Assembly (NCBI RefSeq): GCF_015354335.1
Contig: NZ_JADKYR010000002.1
Location: 186,001 to 250,000 of the forward strand
DNA length: 64,000 nucleotides
Direction of reading: 5' to 3'
DNA from: Methylophilus sp. 13
Lineage (GTDB): Bacteria > Pseudomonadota > Gammaproteobacteria > Burkholderiales > Methylophilaceae
The notes beneath the pieces were generated by a model, which did no database searches, was not told where the DNA came from, and saw only the letters and a list, made by a program, of their open reading frames with translations. A program made the translations under genes and the position numbers. Shown piece by piece: positions 36,803 through 49,129 of this stretch (position 1 is its first letter; each line of letters begins with the position of its first letter).

Positions 36803-37660
36803 ATGCAGACAATTAAGGAATTCAGCTACCACATCGGCTGGCGCTCGCGCGCACGTCGCCCTGGCCGCCACAAGAGCAATCAGCGTGGCATGGGGATGGA
36901 GTTTCGCGGTCATACCACGCTGCTGTCCTATCCTGACCCGCGCCGGATTGACATCCGCCAAACCATACGTGACCCCATGGAGCAGGTTTATGTGCGTATT
37001 TTTAACCAGAAAAGCGCCACGCCTGTGTTTGTCCTGTGTGATATGTCGGGCTCCATGCAATACGGCACACCGCATACCAAACTGGTGACTGCGGCTGAAA
37101 TCACCCGCTCGGTCGCCCAATCGGCTTGCCGCAATACGGATCCTGTTGGCTTTATCGGCTTTGATGATGATTTGCATGACGCGTGGCTGTCTACGTTGTC
37201 TTCACGGCCACACAGCATGTTTGACCTGGCTGACCGCCTTGAAAACCATTTACCCAATGAGGTCGGTGCCGCCGCCCTGCTGGAAAGCGTCAGGTTGTTG
37301 CCACGCGAGCGATCCCTGATTTTCATGGTGTCCGATTTCCATATGCCGCTGGAGCAACTGGAAGCCGCGCTGGTGCTCATGCTGCGTCATCATATTGTGC
37401 CAGTGGTGTTATGGAATAGCACTGAATACAAGCAGTTGCCGGAATTTGGCATCACCAGTATCAATGACCCTGAAACCGGCGAGCGGCGCACGCTGTTTTT
37501 ACGTGCCTCCTATCGTCAACGCATCCTGGAAGCGTTCGCGGCCCGTCGCCAGGCCATTGAAGATATTTTTATGAGATTTGATATGCAGCCCTTTTTTGTG
37601 GAAGACCAATTCGATGCCGATTTACTGACCGAATACTTCCATCAATACGTGCCTGCCTGA
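36803..37660 (+). CDS. mxaS: MxaS, DUF58/VWA-type protein
   Basis: 285 residues from the ATG at 36803; a GTG directly before it is also possible. It is a DUF58-type protein with a von Willebrand A fold. The MIDAS motif DMSGS is in VLCDMSGSMQYG (about 76-87), and an acidic FIGFDDDLHDAWLS follows. No membrane segment is evident. MxaS is the usual partner of the MoxR ATPase. It lies 42 bases after mxaR and 12 before mxaA. Its precise role in methanol dehydrogenase maturation is not settled. Confidence 0.87.
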   Translation: MQTIKEFSYHIGWRSRARRPGRHKSNQRGMGMEFRGHTTLLSYPDPRRIDIRQTIRDPMEQVYVRIFNQKSATPVFVLCDMSGSMQYGTPHTKLVTAAEITRSVAQSACRNTDPVGFIGFDDDLHDAWLSTLSSRPHSMFDLADRLENHLPNEVGAAALLESVRLLPRERSLIFMVSDFHMPLEQLEAALVLMLRHHIVPVVLWNSTEYKQLPEFGITSINDPETGERRTLFLRASYRQRILEAFAARRQAIEDIFMRFDMQPFFVEDQFDADLLTEYFHQYVPA

Positions 37661-37672
37661 GGAAAGCGACCC

Positions 37673-38653
37673 ATGAAAGCGCGCCACCATCTTTTATCTT
37701 TAGTGTTAGCAGCCAGCCTGTTGTCTGCCTCACTTAGCAGCGTTGCCGATGTGATTTTGCCATCCGTTGACAATAAATTTGTCAGTGTCCAGGAAATCAA
37801 CCCGACCCGCGATGCCGGCTTTTTCGTCGGTGACAAGCTGCAACGGACCATGATCCTGACCGTCAAGCAACCTTACGAATTGATCAAGGAGTCGCTACCG
37901 ATTGTCGGTTATGAGCACCGTTACCGCGGCCAGGTTTCTGGCATTGAATTGACGGCAATTGACATGGAGGAAGCCCATGAGCGACAACAGACCGTGTATA
38001 CGATACATCTCGAATATCAGGTCTTCAAATCTGGTCGCGTGGTCAAGCCCGCCATCCTCAGAGGTGAAATCGTCAAGCTTCGCCAGCAAGGCAGTCAGGA
38101 CATCAAGCAATTCCGCATGCCCTCGTTTAACTTCAGGACCTCGCCCCTCTCTGTGTATGGCGAAGTCAACCTGAAGAATGAAATGAGCCCGTTTGTAGCC
38201 CCCTTGAAACTGCATGCCGACAAAGAATGGCTGGCGCTAAAGGTGGCGACTGGTGTGCTGGCTGTCTGTTTGCTAGGCTTAGTCTACATTTTGGCGGCCA
38301 ATACTTGGTTACCGCGCATGGGTGGTGCTTTTGCCAAGGCCTACCGCAAGCTTGGCAAATTGCCGGACGACGCGCAAGGTCTGCAACAGGCAATTTCCAC
38401 GGTACATGAAGCCTTGCATCAGGTGGCGGGGCACAGCGTATTTGGTAATGGTATCGAGCATTTCTTGCAGCAAAAACCTGGTTTTACCCCTGCCAGGCCA
38501 GAAATTGAACGTTTTTTTGCCTTGTCTCGCCAAGTATTTTTTGACGCCAGCACACCGCTGGAGCTGGGCATCCCACCACGTGAATGGCTGAAAAAATTCT
38601 GTAGGCACATGCGCGACTGCGAACGCGGCTTGAAGCCAGAGGTACATGCATAA
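37673..38653 (+). CDS. mxaA: MxaA, methanol dehydrogenase maturation protein
   Basis: 326 residues. A signal peptide (about 1-25) is followed by a beta-rich periplasmic domain (25-180), one membrane segment (about 190-208, VATGVLAVCLLGLVYILAA) and a cytoplasmic helical domain. This topology and its position between mxaS and mxaC fit MxaA, which with MxaC, K, L and D is needed for calcium insertion into MxaFI in Methylobacterium. Its stop codon shares one base with the mxaC start. Confidence 0.82.
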   Translation: MKARHHLLSLVLAASLLSASLSSVADVILPSVDNKFVSVQEINPTRDAGFFVGDKLQRTMILTVKQPYELIKESLPIVGYEHRYRGQVSGIELTAIDMEEAHERQQTVYTIHLEYQVFKSGRVVKPAILRGEIVKLRQQGSQDIKQFRMPSFNFRTSPLSVYGEVNLKNEMSPFVAPLKLHADKEWLALKVATGVLAVCLLGLVYILAANTWLPRMGGAFAKAYRKLGKLPDDAQGLQQAISTVHEALHQVAGHSVFGNGIEHFLQQKPGFTPARPEIERFFALSRQVFFDASTPLELGIPPREWLKKFCRHMRDCERGLKPEVHA

Positions 38654-39639
38654 TGGCTTTTACCCATCCGTGGCTGTTGTGGGCACTCCCCTTGGCGCTA
38701 TTACCATTATTGCTAGATCGTTCCCATAGTAAACATTACTCCTGGGTGAGCCTGTTGCCACCGGACCCGCTGTCCAAAACCATCGGTTTTTTACTCAAGG
38801 TCTTGGCCGTCATTAGCATCGTCTTCATTATTTTGGGCCTGGCCGGCCCACATAGTCTGGAGCAACAAGTGGAGCGTACCGGCATAGGTGCGCAGATCGG
38901 CCTGGTGCTGGACCGCAGCGCGAGTATGGACGACCCGTTTGCCGGAGACAAAGATGGCAATGTCGGTGAAACCAAATCGGTCGCAGCCGCACGTATCATG
39001 ACCAAATTTGTGCAAAGCCGTCAGAACGACATGATGGGTCTGATTACCTTTAGTAACTCAGCCATGTATGTGTTACCCCTGACTGAAAATAAAGAAGCGA
39101 TTTTGTCTGCCATTCAGGCGACTGCCGGCAACTCGCTGTTTCAAACCAATATTGGCGGCGGTTTGACCAGTGCGGTTGAATTGTTCAAGGATATGCCGGA
39201 CTCCGGCTCTCGCGTGATTATCCTGATTTCTGATGGTGCAGGACGCGTCAGTGACATGGTGCAACAGAAGCTGCGTGACTGGCTGCAACGCTATAACATC
39301 GGCTTGTACTGGATTGTATTGCGCCAGCCAGGTGGCATTACCATCTTCGATCCCAAATATACGGCCAGTGGCTACGACGGCCCCATGCCAACCGAAGTGT
39401 TGCTGTATCAGTTCTTCCAGACGCTGCGTACCCCGTTTAGCGCCTATGAAGCCGCAGATCCCAAGTCACTGGAAGCGGCGATTGCCGATATCAACAGCAA
39501 AGAAAAAAAACCGATTCAATATCTGGAAAAAATCCCCGGCCATGATTACACCAATGTGTGTTACTGGGTGGCTTTCGTCATGATTGCACTCTTGCTGGCG
39601 GTTAAATATTTGGAGATTCATACATGGCGCTCAGCGTAA
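38653..39639 (+). CDS. mxaC: MxaC, membrane VWA-domain protein
   Basis: 328 residues with BatA/BatB-like architecture: two N-terminal membrane segments (about 5-20 and 46-66), a VWA domain with MIDAS DRSAS in GLVLDRSASMDD (about 92-103) and the T in LFQTNIGGG, and a C-terminal membrane helix (about 304-321). In methylotrophs MxaC is part of the set needed to load Ca2+ into methanol dehydrogenase. Its end overlaps mxaK by 16 bases. Confidence 0.87.
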   Translation: MAFTHPWLLWALPLALLPLLLDRSHSKHYSWVSLLPPDPLSKTIGFLLKVLAVISIVFIILGLAGPHSLEQQVERTGIGAQIGLVLDRSASMDDPFAGDKDGNVGETKSVAAARIMTKFVQSRQNDMMGLITFSNSAMYVLPLTENKEAILSAIQATAGNSLFQTNIGGGLTSAVELFKDMPDSGSRVIILISDGAGRVSDMVQQKLRDWLQRYNIGLYWIVLRQPGGITIFDPKYTASGYDGPMPTEVLLYQFFQTLRTPFSAYEAADPKSLEAAIADINSKEKKPIQYLEKIPGHDYTNVCYWVAFVMIALLLAVKYLEIHTWRSA

Positions 39640-40163
39640 ATAAACTTGTGATTGGACTGGTCGTTGTTGCGGTCTTGGCCGCGGGCACCATCGCCTACAG
39701 CTGGCAACGTATCAAGCAAGTCGAAGCCTTTAATCAGGCCGTGGCGACAGCTAAAAGTCCACAAACGGACCAGCAAAGTTTCGAAGCCAAGTATGCAGTC
39801 GCCTACTGGTTAGGCAAAAATGAGCGTTACAAGGAGTCCACACTTTTGTTTACCAAGCTCATCGAACAAGCCAATGCCAGTCAGCGCGCGGCCATTCTGC
39901 ACAATGTGGGTAATATGTTTTTCATGCGTGCAATCCAAATGACGGGCGGCAATGACAACAGCACACGTGATGAGATTGAATACCTGTTGTCGCAAGCGGC
40001 CACCTCTTATAAATCAGCGCTCAAAGCAGATAACAGCAACTGGGGCACACGCCGCAACTATGACCGCGTTCTTGGCTTGCTGCCAGAAAAACCCACGCCA
40101 GGTGTAGGCGAATCTGACAATCCCGGGTTGATCATGGGCAACATTCCCAACGGATTGCCATAA
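39624..40163 (+). CDS. mxaK: MxaK, membrane-anchored TPR-like protein
   Basis: 179 residues. An N-terminal membrane helix (about 8-25, LVIGLVVVAVLAAGTIAY) is followed by a helical, TPR-like periplasmic domain (YAVAYWLGKNERYKESTLLF, NSNWGTRRNYDRVLGLL) and a Pro/Gly-rich tail. The position between mxaC and mxaL and the overlap with mxaC support MxaK. Its exact role is unknown beyond being required for active MDH in Methylobacterium. Confidence 0.82.
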   Translation: MALSVNKLVIGLVVVAVLAAGTIAYSWQRIKQVEAFNQAVATAKSPQTDQQSFEAKYAVAYWLGKNERYKESTLLFTKLIEQANASQRAAILHNVGNMFFMRAIQMTGGNDNSTRDEIEYLLSQAATSYKSALKADNSNWGTRRNYDRVLGLLPEKPTPGVGESDNPGLIMGNIPNGLP

Positions 40164-40214
40164 CAGGCGGCGATTTTCTCTGGCTCTGGATCTGAACATA
40201 TTGACTGGCATGGC

Positions 40215-41246
40215 ATGAAAATCTGGCTAAGACACTTTATCAAACATCGCGACACGGCGCTGCTCGCCTTGGCACTGCTCTTTCTGCTGGGAGCAATTTT
40301 ACGACCCAGCATCCCGTTTAAACATAATATCTATGCCTATTTTCTGGTTGCAGATATTTCGCAAAGCATGAATGCAGAGGACATGATGCTGCATGGCAAA
40401 AAAGTCACGCGCATGGCCTATATGCAAAACATGATGCATGAAGTGGTGGCTTCATTGCCATGTGGCACCAAAGTCAGCATCGGCATGTTTGCAGGTAACT
40501 CGGTCGCCGCCATGTATGCACCGATTGAGGTATGCCGTAATTTTGCCGCAATCCAGGACACCATTGCCCATCTGGACTGGCGTATGGCGTGGTCAGGTAA
40601 CAGCCGGGTGCGTGAAAGCCTGTTTGTGACCGCGAAAGTGGTGCGTGCCATGCCTGAGCCGGCGCAAGTGCTGTATTTTACCGATGGCGAAGAAGCCCCT
40701 AAACTGCACGCCTTCAACACCAAAAACCTCGATGAATTTCAAGGCGGTGATGACTGGCTGTTTGTTGGCATCGGTACCGATGAAGGCGTGGCGATTCCCA
40801 AGCTGAGCCAGGATAATCAGGTCATTGGCTACTGGTCTAATGAAAGTTTTGCCATGCAGCCTGGTATCGCACAGATCTCCGAAAGCACTTTGGGCGTGCG
40901 CGACGATAACGTCGCATTTGGTGACCATGACCGCTATGTCTCCAAACTGGCCAGCGAATATCTGGAAAACCTGACCAAAGAAATTGGCGCAAAATTCATC
41001 AAAGGTGACAGCACCTATACCGTCCTCAAAGCCATGAAGGAGCAAAAACCGGCCCGCCGCGATATTGCTCCCTTACCATTGGATTGGCTACTGGCCAGCC
41101 TAGCAGGCTTATGTATACTCGCGACCTATGCGAGCCATCACCCTTGGCGGCAAATCAAGCAGAATCTGCATCTTTACCGTCGTGAGATTCAATCCAGATT
41201 TTTTGTAAAAAGCGAGGCCGTCGCCCACGACAACCATTTTCAATAA
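40215..41246 (+). CDS. mxaL: MxaL, membrane VWA-domain protein (first copy)
   Basis: 343 residues. An N-terminal membrane helix (about 13-30) is followed by a periplasmic VWA domain with an intact MIDAS DISQS (in LVADISQSMNAED, about 44-56), the downstream SGNSRVRES and YFTDGEEAP metal/MIDAS loops, and a C-terminal membrane helix (about 284-302). It fits MxaL of the Ca-insertion set. It is followed 63 bases later by a close paralogue. Confidence 0.86.
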   Translation: MKIWLRHFIKHRDTALLALALLFLLGAILRPSIPFKHNIYAYFLVADISQSMNAEDMMLHGKKVTRMAYMQNMMHEVVASLPCGTKVSIGMFAGNSVAAMYAPIEVCRNFAAIQDTIAHLDWRMAWSGNSRVRESLFVTAKVVRAMPEPAQVLYFTDGEEAPKLHAFNTKNLDEFQGGDDWLFVGIGTDEGVAIPKLSQDNQVIGYWSNESFAMQPGIAQISESTLGVRDDNVAFGDHDRYVSKLASEYLENLTKEIGAKFIKGDSTYTVLKAMKEQKPARRDIAPLPLDWLLASLAGLCILATYASHHPWRQIKQNLHLYRREIQSRFFVKSEAVAHDNHFQ

Positions 41247-41309
41247 CCGTTAACGCCTCGCCCCTCTGACATCCTAGGCCAGCGATGCAGGCAAACAGAA
41301 GACCTGACC

Positions 41310-42344
41310 ATGCACAAAAAATGGCTACCCTTTTGCCTGAAACATCGCGACACCCTGCTGCTAGGCATTGCCCTGATGCTTTTACTCGGGGCGGCCTTGC
41401 GGCCTTCAATACCGATTAAGCGGAATATCCATACTTACCTGCTGATAGCAGATATCACGCAAAGTATGAATGTGGTCGATATGTCGCTCGATCATGCCCC
41501 TGCCAGCCGTCTCGATTACACCAAACGCATGATGCATGACATCATCGCCCAACTGCCCTGTCAGACCCGCATCAGTATCGGCCTGTTTGCGGGCGATGCG
41601 GTAGCCGCCCTTTATACGCCCCTGCATGTCTGCAAACACTTTTCAGCTATACAGCAGACCATAGACCATCTCGATTGGCGCATGGCCTGGACCGGCAACA
41701 GTCAGTTACGCCAAAGCGTGCCGATGGCAGCAAAACTATTGCGGCAAATGCCTGAGGCAACCAAAGCCGTCATTTTTACTGATGGCGATGAAGCGCCCCT
41801 GTTGCATGCCTTTAACACGCGTAACCTCAAAGACTTTCAGGGCTCGGACGACTTTTACTTTGTCGGCGTCGGGACAGACCAAGGGGCTGGCATTCCCAAG
41901 CTGACAGAAAACAATCAGATGATAGGCTACTGGTCAAATGAAAGCTTCGCCGTCCAGCCTAATATCGCGCAGGTCACCGCCAGTAAAAGCAGTGGACGTG
42001 ATGACAGCGTGGCTGTCTCGGACTATGACCGCTATATTTCCAGACGGGCGTCGGCCTATTTGAAAAAACTGTCTGAAGAAATTGGCGCGCAATACCTGGA
42101 TGGCGATGACCCCCACCATGTATTGCAACACATCCAAAAACACAGCTCGCCACGTTATGAAATTGTGGCATACCCGATAGACTGGATACTCGCCACCCTG
42201 TCTGCGGTATGCATCGTCAGCGCCTATATCAACCAGGACTCCAAACGACAGCTCACGCATACACTACGCAAACGATTTACCAAGTTGAGGCAGACGCGCT
42301 TGTTTAAAGCTAGACACGATGTCGCACACGACAATCACTTTTAA
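41310..42344 (+). CDS. Second MxaL-like VWA-domain protein (tandem paralogue)
   Basis: 344 residues, clearly a duplicate of the preceding gene. Shared blocks include KHRDT near the start, LRPSIP, HLDWRMAW, HAFNT, IPKL and GYWSNESFA, and both end in VAHDNHF. The MIDAS reads DITQS, so the first serine is replaced by threonine, which can still coordinate a metal. Membrane segments are at about 15-32 and 284-303. The duplication is tandem and old enough to have diverged widely. It may have specialised, for example to a different dehydrogenase, but this is inference. Confidence 0.83.
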   Translation: MHKKWLPFCLKHRDTLLLGIALMLLLGAALRPSIPIKRNIHTYLLIADITQSMNVVDMSLDHAPASRLDYTKRMMHDIIAQLPCQTRISIGLFAGDAVAALYTPLHVCKHFSAIQQTIDHLDWRMAWTGNSQLRQSVPMAAKLLRQMPEATKAVIFTDGDEAPLLHAFNTRNLKDFQGSDDFYFVGVGTDQGAGIPKLTENNQMIGYWSNESFAVQPNIAQVTASKSSGRDDSVAVSDYDRYISRRASAYLKKLSEEIGAQYLDGDDPHHVLQHIQKHSSPRYEIVAYPIDWILATLSAVCIVSAYINQDSKRQLTHTLRKRFTKLRQTRLFKARHDVAHDNHF

Positions 42345-42355
42345 GCATGGGCCAT

Positions 42356-42820
42356 TCAAGCCTGTCCCCAACGCAACCAGACGCGCAAAGCCGTCAAGCT
42401 TGCCCTGTCGGCCTGGTCAGGGAGCAGTAGCATACGCTGCGTGCGCATGATGGGTTCAGCCGCAGCCTCATGCAGCAGTTGCAGCTGCATATGCAAGACC
42501 AGGCACCACGGATGCACAACGCTATCAGGGAGCACGCTGACCTGATAGACCTGTCCCGTGCGGTTCACGACCGTCATCTGCCCATAAACATCCACACGCA
42601 GTCTCTGGATACTGTGTTTCCAAGAAGTTGCCGCCAGTTGCGTCCAGTGCCAGCCACTTGCCAGTCCATAGACAGCCGTTGCACTCAACGCCCACACAAA
42701 CGCTAATTTCCACCACAGGCAGGCCATCACCAGCATTGAAAATAAGCACCACCAGCCCCATAAAAGATATGATGGTCGTAAGCGCAGATCAATTTCAGTT
42801 GATAAAATAGCTTTTTTCAT
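42356..42820 (-). CDS. YgfX-like membrane protein
   Basis: 154 residues if started at the ATG at 42820 (MKKAILSTEIDLRLRPSY...), the start that gives the usual YgfX N-terminus; a longer frame to 42904 overlaps ygfZ. Two adjacent membrane segments (about 20-55, LLWGWWCLFSMLVMACLWW and LAFVWALSATAVYGL) are followed by a soluble domain, and the protein ends with DQADRASLTALRVWLRWG. This matches the YgfX family (E. coli CptA). Its divergent neighbour is ygfZ. Whether it has the toxin activity proposed for E. coli YgfX cannot be judged. Confidence 0.75.
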   Translation of the reverse strand: MKKAILSTEIDLRLRPSYLLWGWWCLFSMLVMACLWWKLAFVWALSATAVYGLASGWHWTQLAATSWKHSIQRLRVDVYGQMTVVNRTGQVYQVSVLPDSVVHPWCLVLHMQLQLLHEAAAEPIMRTQRMLLLPDQADRASLTALRVWLRWGQA

Positions 42821-42877
42821 TGCATGAACCAGGGCAAAGCCGCGCAAGCGACTCTGGCCCAGAAGGAAAACCGAGTT

Positions 42878-43885
42878 ATGTCCAATCCAGCCACCGCATG
42901 GCAAACGTTTTTAATCTCGCAAGGGGCGCACTTCAATTCACAAGGTGAAGCCAGCTTCCCCATAGAAAAGGCCTCTGCGCAACTATTTGACCTGTCGGGC
43001 AATGGCCTGATCGCCATCAGCGGTGCAGACAGCCAGACCTTTTTGCAGGGCCAGGTCACCAATGATATTAAACTGCTCGCTCAAGGTGCGCAATTCAATG
43101 GTTATTGCACGCCCAAAGGCCGCTTGCTGGCGCTGTTCTACTCCTTTATTGTTGAGGATGTCATTTACTTGCAATGCCCGCGCGCCTTGGTGCCAGACCT
43201 GGTGAAACGCTTGCGCATGTATGTGCTCCGCAGCAAGGTGGTGGTAGAGGATGCCAGTGAGCGCCTGTACAGCCTGGGATTGGCGAGTGATGCGCTTGCG
43301 AGCACATTGACTGGCCTGCCCGCGGATCCGCATCAACTGGCCCAAACCGAGCTGGGGACGCTGATCCGCCTCGCTGACGCTGGCACACAACAACGCGCCC
43401 AGCTGATTGTCGCTGCCGACAAGGCTGAAACCGTTTGGCAATCGCTGCGCGCGACCTTCACCCCAAGCAGCACGGCTCACTGGGAAGCGCTTGAAATTCA
43501 GGCAGGGATTCCGCAAGTTTACCCAGCCACTAAAGAACAGTTTGTCCCACAAATGGTCAATCTGGATGCATTAAATGGCATCAACTTTAAGAAAGGCTGC
43601 TATACCGGCCAGGAGATCGTTGCCCGCACGCACTATCTGGGCAAGGTCAAGCGCCGCACATTGCTGGCACAGTTGCCTAAAACCGCCCAAGTCCCACTGG
43701 CAGGCGACACCTTGCAGGATGCCCAGACACAAGACGCGGGTCAACTGGTGCGCGTTGCGCCCGATGCCTTGAGTGGCGGCTGGTGGGTATTGGCAGAATG
43801 CCGGCTGGAGGCCAAAGAGGCCGGAGAGATTCTCTGGCAAGGTCAGCCCTTGCTGTTTAAAGAATTACCGTATGCCTTGCCCTAA
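42878..43885 (+). CDS. ygfZ: YgfZ/GcvT-like folate-binding Fe-S cluster protein
   Basis: 335 residues from the ATG at 42878, which has AGAAGGAAAA 8-17 bases upstream; an ATG at 42824 would overlap the divergent ygfX start region. The family signature KGCYTGQEIVAR (K-G-C-[FY]-x-G-Q-E-x3-R) is at about 246-257. The N-terminal part resembles GcvT. YgfZ binds tetrahydrofolate and supports the activity of Fe-S enzymes such as MiaB. Its transcript ends at the terminator shared with ftsB. Confidence 0.92.
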   Translation: MSNPATAWQTFLISQGAHFNSQGEASFPIEKASAQLFDLSGNGLIAISGADSQTFLQGQVTNDIKLLAQGAQFNGYCTPKGRLLALFYSFIVEDVIYLQCPRALVPDLVKRLRMYVLRSKVVVEDASERLYSLGLASDALASTLTGLPADPHQLAQTELGTLIRLADAGTQQRAQLIVAADKAETVWQSLRATFTPSSTAHWEALEIQAGIPQVYPATKEQFVPQMVNLDALNGINFKKGCYTGQEIVARTHYLGKVKRRTLLAQLPKTAQVPLAGDTLQDAQTQDAGQLVRVAPDALSGGWWVLAECRLEAKEAGEILWQGQPLLFKELPYALP

Positions 43886-43902
43886 TCTACTAGGTCAATA
43901 AA

Positions 43903-43935
43903 AATAAAAAAGGCGCTAGAAGCGCCTTTTTTATT
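43903..43935. terminator. Bidirectional terminator between ygfZ and ftsB
   Basis: A 15-bp inverted repeat with A-rich left arm, GC core (GGCGCT, AGCGCC) and T-rich right arm. The ftsB stop codon at 43931 lies inside the right arm. Confidence 0.9.
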
Positions 43936-44287
43936 GGGACGGCTGCGCCGGGATCACAGGCGCTGCATCTGCGGGCTTGGCCACAGCGTCGCTCTGGCTC
44001 TTGCTGGCTGAAGACTTGTTCTGAATCACCTGAAAAAATACTTCGTCCTGCTTCACCAGGCCCAGCTCACTGCGTGCCCGCTCTTCAATCGCAGACTGTC
44101 CCTGCTTGAGATCGCGCACTTCAGCGCGCAGTGTTTCATTGCGTTGCCGATAATAATCGTTACGCTTTTGGTGCGCCTCAATCTGCTGTGAATATTGCCA
44201 TACGCGCAACCAACTGCCCTTGCCCAGCCACAACGGATATTGCAGCAGGGCAATCAGGACCACTAATACAACTGTCAGTTTACGCAC
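43931..44287 (-). CDS. ftsB: FtsB, cell division protein (septum formation initiator)
   Basis: 118 residues. A short N-terminus is followed by one membrane helix (about 4-20) and a leucine-zipper-like coiled coil (about 30-75, YSQQIEAHQKRNDYYRQRN, LRAEVRDLKQG). The conserved ERARSELGLVKQDEVFFQV follows, then a Ser/Ala-rich tail about 20 residues longer than in E. coli (103 aa). FtsB forms the FtsQLB complex. It lies 16 bases after eno, the classic pyrG-kdsA-eno-ftsB order. Confidence 0.93.
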   Translation of the reverse strand: MRKLTVVLVVLIALLQYPLWLGKGSWLRVWQYSQQIEAHQKRNDYYRQRNETLRAEVRDLKQGQSAIEERARSELGLVKQDEVFFQVIQNKSSASKSQSDAVAKPADAAPVIPAQPSQ

Positions 44288-44303
44288 CGTGGCCCAAAAT
44301 CAG

Positions 44304-45593
<1,290 letters not shown>

Positions 45594-45619
45594 TTATCCT
45601 TATCTAAGATGAAAAAAAA

Positions 45620-46459
45620 TTATAGGGTTTGTTCTGCGAAACCGGCTTTTTTGACCAGCTTGTCGAGATCGACCAGCAAGTGCAGCAAGTCTTCCATTTT
45701 GCCCAAGGGCCAGGCGTTCGGGCCATCAGACAAAGCTTGGCTCGGGTCAGGATGCGTTTCCATAAAGACCCCGGCAATACCACTTGCCACCGCTGCACGT
45801 GCCAACACCGGCACAAACTCACGCTGACCGCCACTCTTCTCGCCCTGCCCGCCTGGTTGCTGGACAGAATGGGTGGCATCAAAAACCACTGGACACTGTG
45901 TTTCACGCATAATCGCCAAACCACGCATGTCAGAAACCAGCGTGTTATAGCCAAACGAAGCGCCGCGTTCACAAACCATAATATTGTCGGCACCGCCGTT
46001 GGCTTCTTTAGCCTTGTTGACCACTTGTTTCATGTCACCAGGGGCTAGAAACTGGCCTTTTTTGATATTGACCGGCTTGCCAGACTGGGCACAAGCCACG
46101 ATAAAGTCAGTCTGACGGCACAGAAAAGCCGGGGTTTGCAACACATCCACCACCGCGGCCACATGAGGCACCTGTTCTTCGGTATGCACGTCGGTCAAGA
46201 TCGGTACACCGATCTGGGCACGCACTTCGTCCAGAATTTTCAGGCCCTCTTCCATGCCAAAACCACGGAAAGTCTTGGTCGAACTACGGTTGGCTTTGTC
46301 GTAAGAAGATTTATAAATAAATGGCACCCCCACGCGGGCAGCCATCTCTTTTAACTGGCCAGCCGTATCAATTGCCATTTGTTTGGATTCAATGACGCAA
46401 GGGCCAGCGATCAGAAACAGAGGATGTTCGAGACCGACGTCAAAACCACATAATTTCAT
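45620..46459 (-). CDS. kdsA: KdsA, 3-deoxy-D-manno-octulosonate 8-phosphate synthase
   Basis: 279 residues. The family motifs [11 protein letters not shown] (about 15-25), [12 protein letters not shown] and LTDVHTEEQ are visible, along with [22 protein letters not shown]. It condenses arabinose 5-phosphate with PEP to make KDO-8-phosphate for lipopolysaccharide. It lies 10 bases after pyrG and 29 before eno. PEP made by the neighbouring enolase is its substrate. Confidence 0.97.
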   Translation of the reverse strand: MKLCGFDVGLEHPLFLIAGPCVIESKQMAIDTAGQLKEMAARVGVPFIYKSSYDKANRSSTKTFRGFGMEEGLKILDEVRAQIGVPILTDVHTEEQVPHVAAVVDVLQTPAFLCRQTDFIVACAQSGKPVNIKKGQFLAPGDMKQVVNKAKEANGGADNIMVCERGASFGYNTLVSDMRGLAIMRETQCPVVFDATHSVQQPGGQGEKSGGQREFVPVLARAAVASGIAGVFMETHPDPSQALSDGPNAWPLGKMEDLLHLLVDLDKLVKKAGFAEQTL

Positions 46460-46469
46460 TCAACATTCC

Positions 46470-48107
<1,638 letters not shown>

Positions 48108-48232
48108 TCAGGTACTTTGAGATTGTTACAGACGGGAGAACATTTTACCGTAAAGCCCCCTCTCCCACAATGAAAGTCAGGCATTAAATCTGGCAGAGAC
48201 TCGCCAAGGCCTGCGCTTACGCATACAATTCA

Positions 48233-49078
48233 ATGATGTATGACACTCAAACAAACGCTCCAGCCCTGTGGCAACCATTATTGCCGCAACCGCATGCGCA
48301 AAGCCATAAATATAGCCGCGGCTATGTGCTGATCCAGGGTGGCTACCCGGTCACTGGCGCAGCCCGCCTCGCGGCAATGGCGGCAGCCAGATGCGGGGCA
48401 GGCATGACAGCGATTGCGGCACCAGCGATCGCACTGCCTATTTATGCCAGCGCGCTATTGAGCGTGATGGTGAAACCCTATGCGAATACCGCAGAATTAC
48501 AGACACTGCTTGAAGACACCCGCGTGAGTTGCTATTTAATTGGCCCCGGGGCAGGTCTCTCACAAGACACCAGACTCACCACCCTGGCCATGTTAGCCAC
48601 AGGCAAACCGGTGGTGATCGATGCCGATGCCCTGACAACCTTTGCCGGTCAGGCAGACACCCTCAAGCAAGCAATACGTGCAAGTTGCGTGCTCACCCCG
48701 CATGAAGGCGAGTTCAAAAGCGTTTTTGGAATGAGTGCGGCGCATGATAGACCCACCCGTATCACACAAGTAATGACGGCGGCACAAACCTGCGGGGCGA
48801 TTGTTTTACTCAAAGGGGCCCACACCATTATTGCCACACCGGAAGGCCGGGTGTTGATCAACGAACAGGCACCACCGACCTTGGCGACTGCAGGCGCTGG
48901 CGATGTGCTGGCGGGCATGATTGCCAGTCTGTTGGCACAAGACATGCCCGCATTCGAAGCATGTGCGGCGGCCACCTGGATGCATGCGCAAGCCGCGCGT
49001 TTATTTGGAGTGGGATTGATTGCAGAAGATTTGCCAGGGATGATTCCGGCCGTGTTGCAGGCGCTTTTAAAAACTTAA
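48233..49078 (+). CDS. nnrD: ADP-dependent NAD(P)H-hydrate dehydratase (NnrD/CarKD domain)
   Basis: 281 residues from the first of two adjacent ATGs (48233, 48236). It has the ribokinase-like YjeF C-terminal domain: GYPVTGAARLAAMAAARCGAG, IGPGAGLS, VIDADAL, LTPHEGEF, and the C-terminal TAGAGDVLAGMI with the catalytic Asp. It repairs hydrated NAD(P)H. The N-terminal epimerase domain (NnrE) to which this is fused in E. coli is absent, so the epimerase must be a separate gene. It is divergent from pyrG and convergent with smpB. Confidence 0.9.
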   Translation: MMYDTQTNAPALWQPLLPQPHAQSHKYSRGYVLIQGGYPVTGAARLAAMAAARCGAGMTAIAAPAIALPIYASALLSVMVKPYANTAELQTLLEDTRVSCYLIGPGAGLSQDTRLTTLAMLATGKPVVIDADALTTFAGQADTLKQAIRASCVLTPHEGEFKSVFGMSAAHDRPTRITQVMTAAQTCGAIVLLKGAHTIIATPEGRVLINEQAPPTLATAGAGDVLAGMIASLLAQDMPAFEACAAATWMHAQAARLFGVGLIAEDLPGMIPAVLQALLKT

Positions 49079-49129
49079 CCCTTTTCTAAAGATTCGCCTT
49101 TGCTAAGCGCACTTGATTTCGCGTCACTT

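Noticed and set aside
36803-42344. Reading the VWA/MoxR genes as a generic Bat (aerotolerance) operon
   Set aside because: The gene order R-S-A-C-K-L, the MxaA and MxaK-like members without Bat equivalents, and the methylotroph context fit the mxa set better.
48233-49078. Bifunctional NnrE-NnrD protein
   Set aside because: Only the C-terminal dehydratase domain is present and no upstream frame encodes the epimerase domain; the neighbouring upstream gene is divergent pyrG.
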